From contig NZ_FZOD01000003.1 of assembly GCF_900188345.1 (NCBI RefSeq), forward strand, positions 286,044 to 350,043: a stretch of DNA of 64,000 nt, read 5' to 3'. Below are positions 23,215-33,500 of the stretch, one piece after another; within the stretch, counting starts at the first letter, position 1; the number at the start of each line of letters is the position of its first letter. The notes beneath the pieces were generated by a model. The model searched no databases. It worked only from the letters and a program-made list of their open reading frames with translations, and had not been told where the DNA came from. The translations under genes were made by a program, and so were the position numbers. This DNA is from Streptosporangium subroseum. Lineage in GTDB: Bacteria; Actinomycetota; Actinomycetes; Streptosporangiales; Streptosporangiaceae.

Positions 23215-24215
23215 CGATGCCAGTTCGCCAGCGCCTGCGTATCGGCGGCTACATCCTCCGCCAGAAACTCCGCGGACGTGCGAAGTTCCCGCTCCTGCTG
23301 GAGCTGGAGCCGCTGTTCGCCTGCAACCTGAAATGCGCGGGCTGCGGAAAGATCCAGCATCCCGCCGACGTGCTGAAGCGGCGCATGCCGGTCGAGCAGG
23401 CCCTGGCCGCCGTCGAGGAGTGCGGCGCTCCCATGGTGTCGATCGCGGGTGGGGAACCGCTCATGCATCCGCAGATAGACGAGATGGTCCGGGAGCTGGT
23501 CGCCCGGAAGGTGTACGTGTTCCTGTGCACCAACGCGCTGCTGATCCCCAAGAAGATCGACCTGTTCGAGCCCTCGCCGTACTTCGCGTGGACCATCCAC
23601 CTGGACGGCATGCGTGAGCGCCACGACGAGTCCGTGTGCAAGGACGGCGTGTTCGACGAGGCCGTCGCCGCGGTCAGGGAGTGCCAGCGCCGCGGCTTCC
23701 GGGTCACCACGAACACGACGTTCTTCAACACCGACAGCCCGCAGACCGTCATCGACGTTCTCGACTATCTCAACGACGACCTTCGTGTCGACGAGATGAT
23801 GATCTCTCCCGGATACGCGTACGAGAAGGCGCCCGACCAGGAGCACTTCCTCGGCGTGCAGGAGACCCGGGAGCTGTTCCGCAAGGCGTTCTCCGGTGGG
23901 AACCGGAAGCGGTGGAGGTTCAACCACTCACCGCTCTTCCTGGACTTCCTGGAGGGCAGGACCGACTTCCGGTGTACGGCGTGGGCCATCCCGTCGTACT
24001 CGCTGTTCGGCTGGCAGCGGCCCTGCTACCTCATGTCCGACGGCTACGCGGCGACCTATCGGGAGCTGATCGAGGACACCGACTGGGACTCCTACGGCCG
24101 GGGACACGATCCCCGGTGCGCCAACTGCATGGCCCACTGCGGGTACGAGCCGACCGCCGTGTTCGCCACGCTCACCTCTCTCAAGGAGTCGCTCAGGGCC
24201 ATACGCAACGCCTGA
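23211..24215 (+). CDS. hpnH: Adenosyl-hopene transferase HpnH (radical SAM)
   Basis: A 334-residue radical SAM enzyme that joins the 5'-deoxyadenosyl group to hopene. The iron-sulfur motif CNLKCAGC is near residue 40, SIAGGEPL follows, and the C-terminal cysteine cluster CANCMAHCGYEP ends the catalytic region. AAGGAGG sits 9 bases before the ATG. It is the last gene of the operon; no hpnO, hpnI-K or hpnP follows, so the end product here is probably an adenosyl- or ribosylhopane made with HpnG. Confidence 0.95.
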   Translation: MTMPVRQRLRIGGYILRQKLRGRAKFPLLLELEPLFACNLKCAGCGKIQHPADVLKRRMPVEQALAAVEECGAPMVSIAGGEPLMHPQIDEMVRELVARKVYVFLCTNALLIPKKIDLFEPSPYFAWTIHLDGMRERHDESVCKDGVFDEAVAAVRECQRRGFRVTTNTTFFNTDSPQTVIDVLDYLNDDLRVDEMMISPGYAYEKAPDQEHFLGVQETRELFRKAFSGGNRKRWRFNHSPLFLDFLEGRTDFRCTAWAIPSYSLFGWQRPCYLMSDGYAATYRELIEDTDWDSYGRGHDPRCANCMAHCGYEPTAVFATLTSLKESLRAIRNA

Positions 24216-24315
24216 GAGGCCGTATCCCCCGCGAGGGCAGGGCACCCGTCCCGCCTGCCGGATGTCCCGGCACGCAGGAGACCGGGTCCCGTGCCCAGGA
24301 GTCGCTCCGGACCGT

Positions 24316-24373
24316 ACGCGCGATGGCCGAGGGCTCACTGCCTGACGCGCGATGGACGAGGGCTCACTGTCTG
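24316..24373. repeat. 29-bp duplication of the SDR 3' end
   Basis: Two 29-bp copies (24316-24344, 24345-24373) of ACGCGCGATGG-CGAGGGCTCACTG-CTG. The right copy contains the true stop of the minus-strand SDR; the left copy lies beyond it. Confidence 0.8.
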
Positions 24374-25098
24374 CCGAACACCCCGGCGAGAGCGCGGAAG
24401 GGGCCGGGCACCGCGCCCTTCAGCCGTGCCGGCAGCCGCAGCCAGCCCGGGGCGTACGTCTCGGGGCGGCCGTGTTCGACGGCGGCCACGACGGCCCGGG
24501 CGACCCGCTCGGCGGGGATCGGCACGGGCCATCGGCGGGTGTACGGGGCACCGCGCCGTTCGAAGAACGGGGTGTCCACCACGCCGGGCAGCACGACGGA
24601 CACGCCGATCCCGCGCAGTTCGTACCGCAGGCTCTCGGCGAAGACGAGGAGGCCCGCCTTGGTCGCGGCGTACACCGCCTCGTCCCGCACACCGACCGCT
24701 CCGGCGATCGAGGCCACGAAGACGAGGTGCCCCCGGCCGCGCTCGATCATGGCGGGCAGCAGCGACCGGGTCAGGCGGATGGGGGCCGTCAGGTTGCACG
24801 CGACCATGTGCTCGACGGTCTCGTCCGGCATCGTCGCGAATGGCCCGGCCCATCCGGTCCCCGCGTTGCAGACCAGGACGTCAACCGTTCCGGCGCGCTC
24901 GGCCAGACCGGCGACGTCCGTCGTGAGGTCACAGGTGAGCGCCTGTCCTCCGGTCTCCGAGGCGACGGCTTCGAGCCTCTCACGATCACGACCGGACAGC
25001 ACGACGCGGGCTCCCACCTCGGTCATCGCCCGCGCGGTCGCGGCCCCTATGCCTGACGACGCGCCCGTGATCAGCACGCGAGCCCCCGCAAGTCTCAT
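24364..25098 (-). CDS. SDR family NAD(P)-dependent oxidoreductase
   Basis: A 244-residue classical SDR. It has VLITGASSGIGAATARAM at the N-terminus, CNAGTGWAG near residue 85, a catalytic Ser in VASIAG and YAATKAG near residue 147. The cofactor loop GRDRERL favours NADP. Its substrate is unknown. It is convergent with the hopanoid operon, and SDRs of this type occur near lipid gene clusters, but a link is only positional. The ATG at 25098 is chosen; a GTG at 25104 with GAGG five bases before it is an equally good start. Confidence 0.87.
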   Translation of the reverse strand: MRLAGARVLITGASSGIGAATARAMTEVGARVVLSGRDRERLEAVASETGGQALTCDLTTDVAGLAERAGTVDVLVCNAGTGWAGPFATMPDETVEHMVACNLTAPIRLTRSLLPAMIERGRGHLVFVASIAGAVGVRDEAVYAATKAGLLVFAESLRYELRGIGVSVVLPGVVDTPFFERRGAPYTRRWPVPIPAERVARAVVAAVEHGRPETYAPGWLRLPARLKGAVPGPFRALAGVFGRQ

Positions 25099-25359
25099 GG
25101 TCACATCGCCCTCGTCGGTTCGGGAGGGGGGAACTCCAACGTCGTCTCCGATGTGGTTCCCTCCGATGCCCCGCCGTACGCCCTCACCCCGTCCCGCGTC
25201 CATGAAAGGTCCAGGGATAAGTGCCCAGCTCATTGACCGTCTGCCAAGCGGACGGCTCTGGCACGGAGGTGGCGCCGCTGTGGCACGAGCGGGGTGGCCG
25301 CTCCCGCGTTTCCCACTCTCCCGCAGACCGTGCGGAAGGAGCCCGCAGGGACGACCGGG

Positions 25360-27312
25360 CTATGGCAGACGGTTCCGGAGAATTCCGTCGCCAAGACCCT
25401 CACGACCCAGCCCGACCAGGGCGGACCCTTCGTTCACAAGTCGGCCGATCATTTCTTCGATGGCCTCCAGTTTCTGGAAAGCGTCACCGAGGCGCCTCTG
25501 CTCGTGCAGGGGCAGTCGGGGGATCTCCACGCGCCGGATGTCCGACCGTGAGGTTCCCGTCTGACCACGCCTGGAGGTCTGGGCCCCGGCGATCCTGAGG
25601 AATCCGGCCAGACAGGACGGGTCGATCCGCTCGGGATCCACCCGGAAGAGCTGCAACCCTGATCCGAGAACCGCGCCCCCCTCCTTCACCATCCGCGCGA
25701 TGAACGAGCGGCCTCCGGCGGAGACGACGACATCCCCGGGCTCGAGAACGAGCGTGTCCGTGGTGACGGAGGTACGTCCGCTCGGGGACCGGCCGGCGAT
25801 CACGTCCTCCACGGTCAGCACCGGCATCCTTCCCGATCCCATCTCCTGTCTGGACGCCTGGTGGATGGCGATGGCACCGGCTCTGGCCTGCTCCGCGATC
25901 GTGGTCTTGGGCAGTTCCTCCCCGGCCGTCGTGAACGCTCGCAGTTCCTCAAGGGCTTGTTGAAGCACGACGGTGGACGAGACCATCGCCTCAAGGGAGG
26001 TCGTGAACTCCTGTCCGGCGCTGTTGGCCGAGCGTCCCGCGACATGCCGGGCGGGAGTCAGATCGACGTCTTCGTCCAGCAGGTCGATGAGGGGCACAGC
26101 ACCATCGGAATCGGCGGGATAGGACCGCCATCTCTCCAGGACGGCTTCTCGCACCTGCGGCCACGACATCTCCGAGGCGTCCGTCATCAGAACGTGCGAT
26201 GGGATGGGGTCGCCGGCCTCCGGCTTGCGCAGAATCCACAGGTGCGGCGCCCCCAGAGCGTGCGGTGCCGCACCTGCGGGCAGCGCCACGACCGCTCGCA
26301 ACGTGCCGGTGCGCAGGAGTTGCGCCCGGATCCGGCGTCCGGAGCGGCGATCCGCGGCGGCGGAGGGCATCAGGATCACCACATGCCCGCCCGCCCTGAC
26401 GTGGAACAACCCGTGCTGGACCCACGGCAGCTCGGGCTCGCCTCGTGGTGGCAGGCCGTACTGCCAGCGGACATCACTGGCCAGTTCCTCGTAACCCCAG
26501 CTGCGCTCCCCGAAGGGGGGACTGCAGACGACGGCGTCGGCCTGCAGGGATCCGAACCGGTCCTCGCGAAGGGAGTCCCCGGTGTGAACCGTGCTCTCAC
26601 GACCGTGCAGCGACAGCCGTACCGCTGCGATGCGCGCGGCGGCCTCATCCCGTTCTTGCCCCGCGAGGCTCGCGGCGCCGGCGTCGGCCGCGGACATCAG
26701 AAGCGTGCCGAGCCCGCAGGCAGGATCGAAGACGGTGCCATTGCCGGCCGAGGCCAGCTCCACCATCAGATCGGCGACATCCGCCGACAGCGTCGCCACG
26801 CGCCTGGAATGGGCCTCAAGGTAGCGTTCGTAGAGGAAGTCGAACGTCGCCACGGCGCCACGCTCCTCCGCCAGTTCGGCGACGGATCGCAGGAGCGAGA
26901 TCGCCGCGACCATTGGGGGCGCCCCTGGAAGGCCCAGTGATGCGAGCTCATCGCTCAGCCGCTCGGACACCTTGGCGTCGGTCTTCCCCGCAAGCTGCTT
27001 CCACTTCGGTGGCGATCTATCGAGGAAGAGCAGAAAGACCCCGACCTGGCCGACCACCTCGGCGAGCCGTAGGTCCTCGACACTGGCCCTCAGCTGTTGC
27101 CAGACCCTCTCGTCGAGCGGAACCTCCGCCAGCTTGCCCTGTCGACGTAGCCACTCCTCGATGTCGGACAGGGAGAAAAGAGGGCTGCTCGAGGTCCCCC
27201 CGATCGGGGAGGGAAAGTCCTCGAACCGCCGACGCCAGTTGCTGACGGCGGCGCGCCCGACCCCCGCCAGCCGTGCGATGTCGGCCGCTGCGACCGTGGC
27301 GCTGTCCTGCAT
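25360..27312 (-). CDS. HTH - N6-adenine DNA methylase - specificity-domain fusion
   Basis: A 650-residue protein. The N-terminal AlpA/MerR-like HTH (DIARLAGVGRAAVSNWRRRF) is followed by a linker. A HsdM-type methyltransferase then has the SAM motif TVFDPACGLGTLL near residue 200 and the catalytic motif SPPF near residue 270, a variant of NPPF/Y. The last 200 residues resemble an HsdS half, with GDVVVSAGG, the terminal EIPRLPLHEQRRLGDAF and a coiled-coil helix. No nuclease or helicase is fused, so it could mark host DNA or act as a modified-DNA sensor. It is the last gene of the leftward defence train, 15 bases after the cytosolic kinase. ATG 27312 is preferred over a TTG at 27324. Confidence 0.85.
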   Translation of the reverse strand: MQDSATVAAADIARLAGVGRAAVSNWRRRFEDFPSPIGGTSSSPLFSLSDIEEWLRRQGKLAEVPLDERVWQQLRASVEDLRLAEVVGQVGVFLLFLDRSPPKWKQLAGKTDAKVSERLSDELASLGLPGAPPMVAAISLLRSVAELAEERGAVATFDFLYERYLEAHSRRVATLSADVADLMVELASAGNGTVFDPACGLGTLLMSAADAGAASLAGQERDEAAARIAAVRLSLHGRESTVHTGDSLREDRFGSLQADAVVCSPPFGERSWGYEELASDVRWQYGLPPRGEPELPWVQHGLFHVRAGGHVVILMPSAAADRRSGRRIRAQLLRTGTLRAVVALPAGAAPHALGAPHLWILRKPEAGDPIPSHVLMTDASEMSWPQVREAVLERWRSYPADSDGAVPLIDLLDEDVDLTPARHVAGRSANSAGQEFTTSLEAMVSSTVVLQQALEELRAFTTAGEELPKTTIAEQARAGAIAIHQASRQEMGSGRMPVLTVEDVIAGRSPSGRTSVTTDTLVLEPGDVVVSAGGRSFIARMVKEGGAVLGSGLQLFRVDPERIDPSCLAGFLRIAGAQTSRRGQTGTSRSDIRRVEIPRLPLHEQRRLGDAFQKLEAIEEMIGRLVNEGSALVGLGREGLGDGILRNRLP

Positions 27313-27327
27313 GAAAATCCCCAAACC

Positions 27328-28233
27328 TCACGTGCTGACGTGCTTAATGACCGCCGCATACATGTGTACGGGGTCAGCGGAAAGATCTTTATTGATCAGA
27401 CCTGGCAATGACGGTAACGCCTTCACTAACGGAAGCAGGCTCTCGAAGACCGACAGCGCGCTCTCCGGACGCCCTTCGGGAGACTTGGCGAGCAGCCGAA
27501 GCGTCAGCTCCTCCAGCTCTCCGGGAACGTCGGGTCGCCCCACCGGAGGTGGGGTCTCTCGTCGACTGCGATGAATCTCCGTCATGAGGTCCCGAGAGGC
27601 GAACGGGCGCGAACCCGTGAGCAATTCATAGAGCAGACATCCCACGGTATACAGATCGCTGGAGCGGCTCGCCTCGGCACCGTCCACGAGCTCCGGCGCC
27701 ATGTAGCGAGCCGTACCGGGGATCTGCCCGGCCTCGGTGATCTGCGAGAACTCTTTGGCTCCCAGAGCCGTGGCCACTCCGAAGTCGATCACTTTTACCG
27801 TGGCATCCGCACACATCACCAGATTGTTCGGCTTGATATCCCTGTGGATCAAGTCCGCGGCGTGAGCGGCGGCCAGGACGGCACAGACCTGCGCCCCGAT
27901 AAGGGCCGTCCAGGAGGCCGGCAGGGGCGACCGTTCGGCGATCATGTCCGCGACCATGTGTCCCTCGAGATACTCCATGACCATGAAGAGCTCCCCGCCG
28001 TCGCTGCCGAAGTCGTAGACGACGGGCACCCCGGGGTGCCGCAGACGGGCGGTGATCCGCGCTTCGCGATAGAAACGACGCGTCGCCTCGTTCTTGGCGA
28101 CCAGGTCGTCTTCGTAGATCAGCTTGACCGCGACGGAACGGTTGAGCCGCAGATCCGATCCCTGCCAGACAACGCCCATGCCACCGCGGGCGATGGGGCT
28201 GGTCAGCTTGTAGCGCTCGGCGATCGTTCTCAC
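27328..28233 (-). CDS. Cytosolic serine/threonine protein kinase
   Basis: A 301-residue Hanks-type kinase without a transmembrane segment. It has the ATP loop IARGGMGVVWQG, VAVKLIYED (catalytic Lys), the catalytic loop LIHRDIKPNNLV, DFG as VIDFGVAT, and GTARYMAPE. After the kinase domain only about 40 residues remain, with no PASTA or other sensor. The GTG start at 28233 overlaps the stop of the upstream helicase as GTGA and places the kinase at its usual N-terminus; an ATG at 28263 is possible. Sitting between a helicase and a methylase, it probably phosphorylates components of this system, as PglW and Stk2 kinases do in other phage-defence settings (analogy only). Confidence 0.9.
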   Translation of the reverse strand: MRTIAERYKLTSPIARGGMGVVWQGSDLRLNRSVAVKLIYEDDLVAKNEATRRFYREARITARLRHPGVPVVYDFGSDGGELFMVMEYLEGHMVADMIAERSPLPASWTALIGAQVCAVLAAAHAADLIHRDIKPNNLVMCADATVKVIDFGVATALGAKEFSQITEAGQIPGTARYMAPELVDGAEASRSSDLYTVGCLLYELLTGSRPFASRDLMTEIHRSRRETPPPVGRPDVPGELEELTLRLLAKSPEGRPESALSVFESLLPLVKALPSLPGLINKDLSADPVHMYAAVIKHVST

Positions 28234-30485
28234 GGCAGGAATCTGCTCTTCTGGCCGTGCCACGAGATCACCAGTGTGTCCCTGGCACGGGTGGCGGCGA
28301 CGAAGAGCAACGACCGGGCACGCTGTAGTTCACGCCGGTAACGCAGCGGGTCGGTGTCCTCGTACTGCGCGGCATGGTGCGAGGGGACCAACCCTTCTGC
28401 GACGCCAACGAGAATCATCCGTTGATACTCCAGGCCCTTGAAGCGATGCATCGTCCCGACGTGGATCGCGTCGTACAACTTCGGCCCCTCCGCGCCGATG
28501 GCTGTGGCGACGATGCCTGCCTTGCCCAGCCGGTTCTCGACCTCGGCCACCATACGACGTTCGGGAACACAGATCGCGATCGATGCGAGCGCCACGTCGT
28601 TCCATTCCCGGACCTGCTCGACAACGGCATCGAGCTCGGCGTCCCATGTGGACGCTGGACGCAATATCGGACGCATGCCGTGCAGAACGGACCTGTATCC
28701 AGACAGGTCGTCGTGACCGTCGTCGAGGTCGTCCCACTCCTCCTGACCGAGCAGACCCAACGCGGCTCCGAGGATCTCATGCGTGGTCCGGTAGCTGAGG
28801 GTGAGCTTGGACGATCGACCACGGATATTGATGCCGAGGCTGCCTAGCGAGACGTAGTTGCCGTAGATCCGCTGATGGGTGTCACCGGCGAGGAAAATGT
28901 CGTTGGGGCCTTCGGGGATCATGGCGCGGAGCATCTTCCAATGGGCGGCGCTCAGATCCTGCGCCTCGTCCACCACGATGTGCCGGTAGCGAGGACGATG
29001 CCAGATCCCTGACTCTCGCTGCAGCTTGACCGAGCTGACCTGGCCCGCCTCATATGAAGCCCTCTGCCGCGCGCGCTCGATCTCCATCCGGGCGGCACGT
29101 TCGGCCACTTGCCGGAAGGTCCACAGCTCCTTGTCGTCGAGCCGTTTGATGTATCGCTCGACGAGCTGCCAGATCGCCGCACGATCTTCCCGGCTGATGG
29201 ATCGGCCTCGGCCCGCGCGACGCGCACGGAAATAGTCGGCACGCGAGTTGATCGCCTGGCCAAGGATGACGTGAGACCACTCCGCATGGAGGAATTCACC
29301 GTCCCAGCGCGTCTCTCCCTGTTCCAGGAGGAGATCCTCCCACTCCAGCAGCGCCTTGGTGTCGTCGATCCACCGGCGACGCCCGCCGGGCTCTGCTTCC
29401 GCGACGATCTGTGTGGCGAGTTTGTCGATGTTGACGATCTCCACCCGCTTGGCCACCTCTGCTCCGGCGAGCTCAAGCAGTCGCTGACGCAAATCGGCCG
29501 CCAGATTCTTGTTGAACGTGGTGAACAGAATCGCCTTGTCATCCCCCGGCCCGAGCGTGTCTACCAGGTGCTTCACCCGGTGCAGCGTGACGATGGTTTT
29601 ACCGGTACCGGGCCCCCCGCTGATCCGGGCGGGCCCGCTGTAGTTCCGTTCCACCACCTTGCGCTGAGTGGGGTGCAGGAAGACGCGCCAGCGCCCGAAG
29701 TCGCCCTCCAGCACTTCCTGAAGGGCGGTGTCGTCGGTGGTGACCTGCGTGGCCGGCCTTGCCAGGGCGGCCTGGTAGTCCTCGACGTCGACCGGATCCT
29801 CGGCGGTGACGGGAGTGGTGACCTGGTCGAGAACCTCGTCGAGGGTCTTGCCGTCATGGAGCGCGAGCAGCACCTCGGCAGTGAGCTGCGGCGCGTACTC
29901 AACCAGGCCGAGGAGCTCGTCCTCAGTCGTGATCTTCGCGATCAGCCCGAGTAGCGGCTCGGCCACACCGAGATCGAGAAGTTGCTCCGCGGTGAAGGCG
30001 GCGAACAACGTCTCCGAGACCGAAGGATCGGGAGTCGCATGCCGGGCCTTCTTCTCGTTCGGGGCCGAGGAAGCGGAAGTTTCCTCGCCAACGTGCTTCC
30101 CAGCCGGAACTGAAGGAACGAGGGTCTCGTCGAGAACCTGCTTCTCGATGGAGACCAGGTCGACGAACTCGATACCACCCGTGACCGGGTTGATCTGGTA
30201 GGCGAAGCGATCGAGGTTGTCGTAGACGTCCTTGCGGTGCTTGACCGCCACCAGGATGTAGTCCGACTCGCCGGCGTGGAGCAGCAGCGCGCGATACTCC
30301 TGGTTGACCCGCGCCGAATACAGCCGTGGATGCCCCTTGAGTTGTTTGAAGTGCAGTCCGGGGTTGGCCGGGCTCTTGCGAAACTTGTGCTGGAAGTCGT
30401 AGATCGCGCCCTTGACGTCCCGAGAGAGCTTGAGGATCTCCTTGTCCGCCTTGTCGAGCAGCCGCAGCGTCGCCTCACCTTGCAT
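28230..30485 (-). CDS. RelE-like domain fused to UvrD/SF1 helicase
   Basis: A 751-residue protein. Residues 1-105 have the RelE/ParE toxin-fold pattern (FQHKFRKSPANPGLHFKQLKG, YRALLLHAGESDYILVAVKHRKDVY). A 170-residue variable linker follows. The SF1A helicase then has Walker A ARISGGPGTGKTIVTLHRV near residue 290, Walker B VVDEAQDLS near 500, QRIYGNYVSLG, LSYRTTHEIL, HRFKGLEYQRM and VAATRARDTLVIS. It should be an ATP-driven 3'-5' DNA translocase whose N-terminal module may bind or cut RNA or serve as a regulatory fold. GGAG precedes the ATG by 5 bases. It overlaps the kinase gene downstream. Confidence 0.88.
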   Translation of the reverse strand: MQGEATLRLLDKADKEILKLSRDVKGAIYDFQHKFRKSPANPGLHFKQLKGHPRLYSARVNQEYRALLLHAGESDYILVAVKHRKDVYDNLDRFAYQINPVTGGIEFVDLVSIEKQVLDETLVPSVPAGKHVGEETSASSAPNEKKARHATPDPSVSETLFAAFTAEQLLDLGVAEPLLGLIAKITTEDELLGLVEYAPQLTAEVLLALHDGKTLDEVLDQVTTPVTAEDPVDVEDYQAALARPATQVTTDDTALQEVLEGDFGRWRVFLHPTQRKVVERNYSGPARISGGPGTGKTIVTLHRVKHLVDTLGPGDDKAILFTTFNKNLAADLRQRLLELAGAEVAKRVEIVNIDKLATQIVAEAEPGGRRRWIDDTKALLEWEDLLLEQGETRWDGEFLHAEWSHVILGQAINSRADYFRARRAGRGRSISREDRAAIWQLVERYIKRLDDKELWTFRQVAERAARMEIERARQRASYEAGQVSSVKLQRESGIWHRPRYRHIVVDEAQDLSAAHWKMLRAMIPEGPNDIFLAGDTHQRIYGNYVSLGSLGINIRGRSSKLTLSYRTTHEILGAALGLLGQEEWDDLDDGHDDLSGYRSVLHGMRPILRPASTWDAELDAVVEQVREWNDVALASIAICVPERRMVAEVENRLGKAGIVATAIGAEGPKLYDAIHVGTMHRFKGLEYQRMILVGVAEGLVPSHHAAQYEDTDPLRYRRELQRARSLLFVAATRARDTLVISWHGQKSRFLP

Positions 30486-30554
30486 GTTCACTCCGTCCTC
30501 TCGCTCCGCTCATTGACTCGTGACCACGCCGCGCCGCCGTATCAGTCGGCTCAC

Positions 30555-33500
30555 TCACTCGGCACCCCCGCCGCGAATACACTCGGCCAACTCTTCGGCA
30601 AGCCAGCCCTGCACGTCGCGTACGTCCCAGCCTGCTGCCGCATAGGCCGCGTTCCGCTTGCGTGCCTCGTCGTCGTCTCCGGCGAGCACAACCGCCACCT
30701 TGGCCGAGGGCCAGGCCAGCTCTGCCTGCCATGCCTGTTCGCCCAACTCGAACCCCACCTCGTCGGAGGCAGGCGCGGGAACCTCGAGCTCGGCCAGTCC
30801 CCGGGCGAACTCCGCCAGACCCGACTCTCCCGGATCGAGCAAGTCGTAGATCTTCTCCCAGCGAGGATCCGGTCCCGCTGGGATCTTCTCCGATACGGCC
30901 TGCGCCTCCCTCCGCATGGCTTGCGTCTCGGCGGGAACTCGCTGGAAGGGTACGGTCCGCGTCGCGGAAGGTTCCTGCGGGAGCCGTACGGCGTGCACCG
31001 GAACGGTCTCCTCGCCCTCGTCCACCAGATCCTCGTCAAGAGGCAGGAGGCTGAGCATGGATGTGATCCCGGATCCTCCGGCCACCGCGAGCAACGACGG
31101 ATCGAAGGCGTCCAGGTCGGTGAGCGTGAGCTGCCCACCGTCTCCCGGCCCCGCGTCCAGGAACTGCAGCAGGTTGCCCCAGTAGAGCCAGGCCGCCCAG
31201 CGTCGCTTGTGGCTCTCCTCGTCGGCGGTGATTGTCTTATTCGTGTCATCGATCATCGCGAAGGCCGTCCACGCGTAGCCGGCACGCGGATCGAGCACCA
31301 CGGCGAGCGGGCAACCGGCGGTGTCCACGGCTCGAATGGTCAGGATCTTCTCCATGGTCGAGGCGGGGAGAGACGATCCACGGAGTGCGGCCATCAGCCG
31401 CTTCGGCACTCCGTCGGGACCGGAGCGGCTCTGCCCCTGCGCCAGTCTCAGCAGTCCGGCGGTGAGGGCTTCGGCACGGCGCAGCCACAGCTCGGGCAGA
31501 GGTTCGCGGAGGAACGCCAGGAGCGTGTCGACAGGGTTGGCCCATACCGTGCGGGCCAGCTCTTCGGGATCCCTGCCAGGGCTTAGCTGCTGGTAGGTCT
31601 GGCGCGCGTTGGCCTGCGCATTACCCAGGTAGGGAGCGCGCGGCGGCTCCCCCTTGACGAAGGGCGCGTATCCGCGTGTCTCCCAGTCGTCGATGTTCTC
31701 CCAGGTGAGCTGGAAGACGACCCGTCCGTGTGCGCGGAGCCGGGCTCTCTTCACGGCGTCGCCCGCCAAGCGGTTCTTGTCCGGCGACGCGTGGTAGCTG
31801 TAGCCGTCGAGGTAGACCGCGACCTCCAGCGGCACGTCGTCCAGCCGCCGGAACAGCACATCGGGGCGGGTGCCCTTGATGGTGTTCTGCAGGATCATCT
31901 GCCAGTGCACGATCGAGCCGTCAGGCCCCTCGATGCGCAGGTCCGCCGTCTTCTTCTTGTTCAGGACACCGGCCATGCCCAGCGTGCCGGGGGTGTCCGT
32001 ACGGCGCGCCCAGGCCTCCAGCCCGCCGAGGAAGCGTGCCTCCAGCTCGCTCTCCACCTGGTCCCACAGCGAGATCGCATCGGTGGTGGCGACCGTCGTG
32101 GTGTCCCAGGTGTCGAGCAGATCCCGCAGCATGGCGAGCGCTTCGGCCCGGCTGACCTTGTCGTACTTGTTGCCCGGCACGTGCGAGAGCAGGCAGCGAT
32201 GGCAGGCCGCCTTATGCTCGTCCTCCTTGCAGGGGCACTCCTCCACGATCTTCAGCGCCGCTGTCAGCACGCCTCGGAAACCATCCTCCGAGGAGAGCCG
32301 ATGCAGGTAGCCGGTGCCACCCGGCAGCGTGTCGTGCAGCACGAGGAAGCGGCGCCGCCGTCCGGTCTCCTGGTCGGGCATGGTGGCGGTGACGATGGCG
32401 AGGTGGTCGGGGTCGCCGCCGTACTCGGCAGCCACGCCCGCCATCAGCGCGGCCTCGAACGAGGCCATCCTCTCCTCGATCAGGAGTGTGGCGACCGGGA
32501 GCAGGATGCGCAACGCCTCGGTGCGCAGCTCGTGCGCGAGGATCAGCTTGATGTGCTCGGCGTCCTGGGCGTCCCGCCGGTAGGTGCACCAGGGCCGGTG
32601 ATGCTTGCGGCTCGGATCGACGTATGAACTCGCGATCAACGCGTCCGAATGGGCTGTCGCGGGCGGCCCGTCCACCGTCGTGCCGCCGCAGGCCGGGCAG
32701 GTGTAGAACGGGTTGAGCCGGACGTCCTCCCCCGCGAACCTGTCCGTCGCGGGCCGGTCGTAACGGGAGGTGCCCAGGTTGAAGCGCCGGACGACCGCCT
32801 TGCGGGTGAAGTCGACACCGAACACCGCCTTCGTGTGCCGCCACGACCCCGGCACGATGTCCGCCGACTCGATGTCCACCGCGACGGCCGACTCGTAGTA
32901 GCGGCGCTGCCGGTCCTCGTGATCGTCACGGATCTGGGCGTCGTCCCGGCGATCGTGCGCGGTCACCCGGGTCGGGCGCAGCACACCGTAGAGGGCCCCC
33001 AGCTCGCCGATGTCCGCGCCACCACATCGGGGACAGGAGGTCGTGTCCTCCGCGGCGAGCGTGGTCCGCACGTAACCGCAGCCGGGGCAGACCCGCCACT
33101 GCTCCCAGGCCGGGCGCGACGGGGTGCCGATGTCCAGGCCGGTCACTTCGTGCTGGTAGCCGCGCATGTAGAAGGAGTTGCCGGGCGCCAGCTCGGTGAG
33201 TGCCAGCCGGGCCGAGCGCTGATACTCCCTCACCTCGCTGTGATAACGCCTGCCGCCGTCGACCTCCTCATCCCAGGTGATCGTCGCCTCCAGGCTGGTG
33301 GTGGAGTCGATCAGGGAGTAGTTCGGCAGCAGCCCGAGCTCGACGAGCGCGCCCTGGGCGTTCTCCCGGCCGATCTCACCGATGCGCTTGGCCACGGCTC
33401 GCCGTTCCGCGGCCAGCGCACGCTTCTGGGCCCGCTGGATGGGATCGGACTCCACCAGCGGCTCGATCGCGGCGTCGATGACGCCGAGCCGCTCCCGCAG

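Noticed and set aside
25360..27312. Complete type I restriction-modification system
   Set aside because: The methylase and specificity parts are fused, and there is no HsdR gene with a translocase-nuclease next to it.
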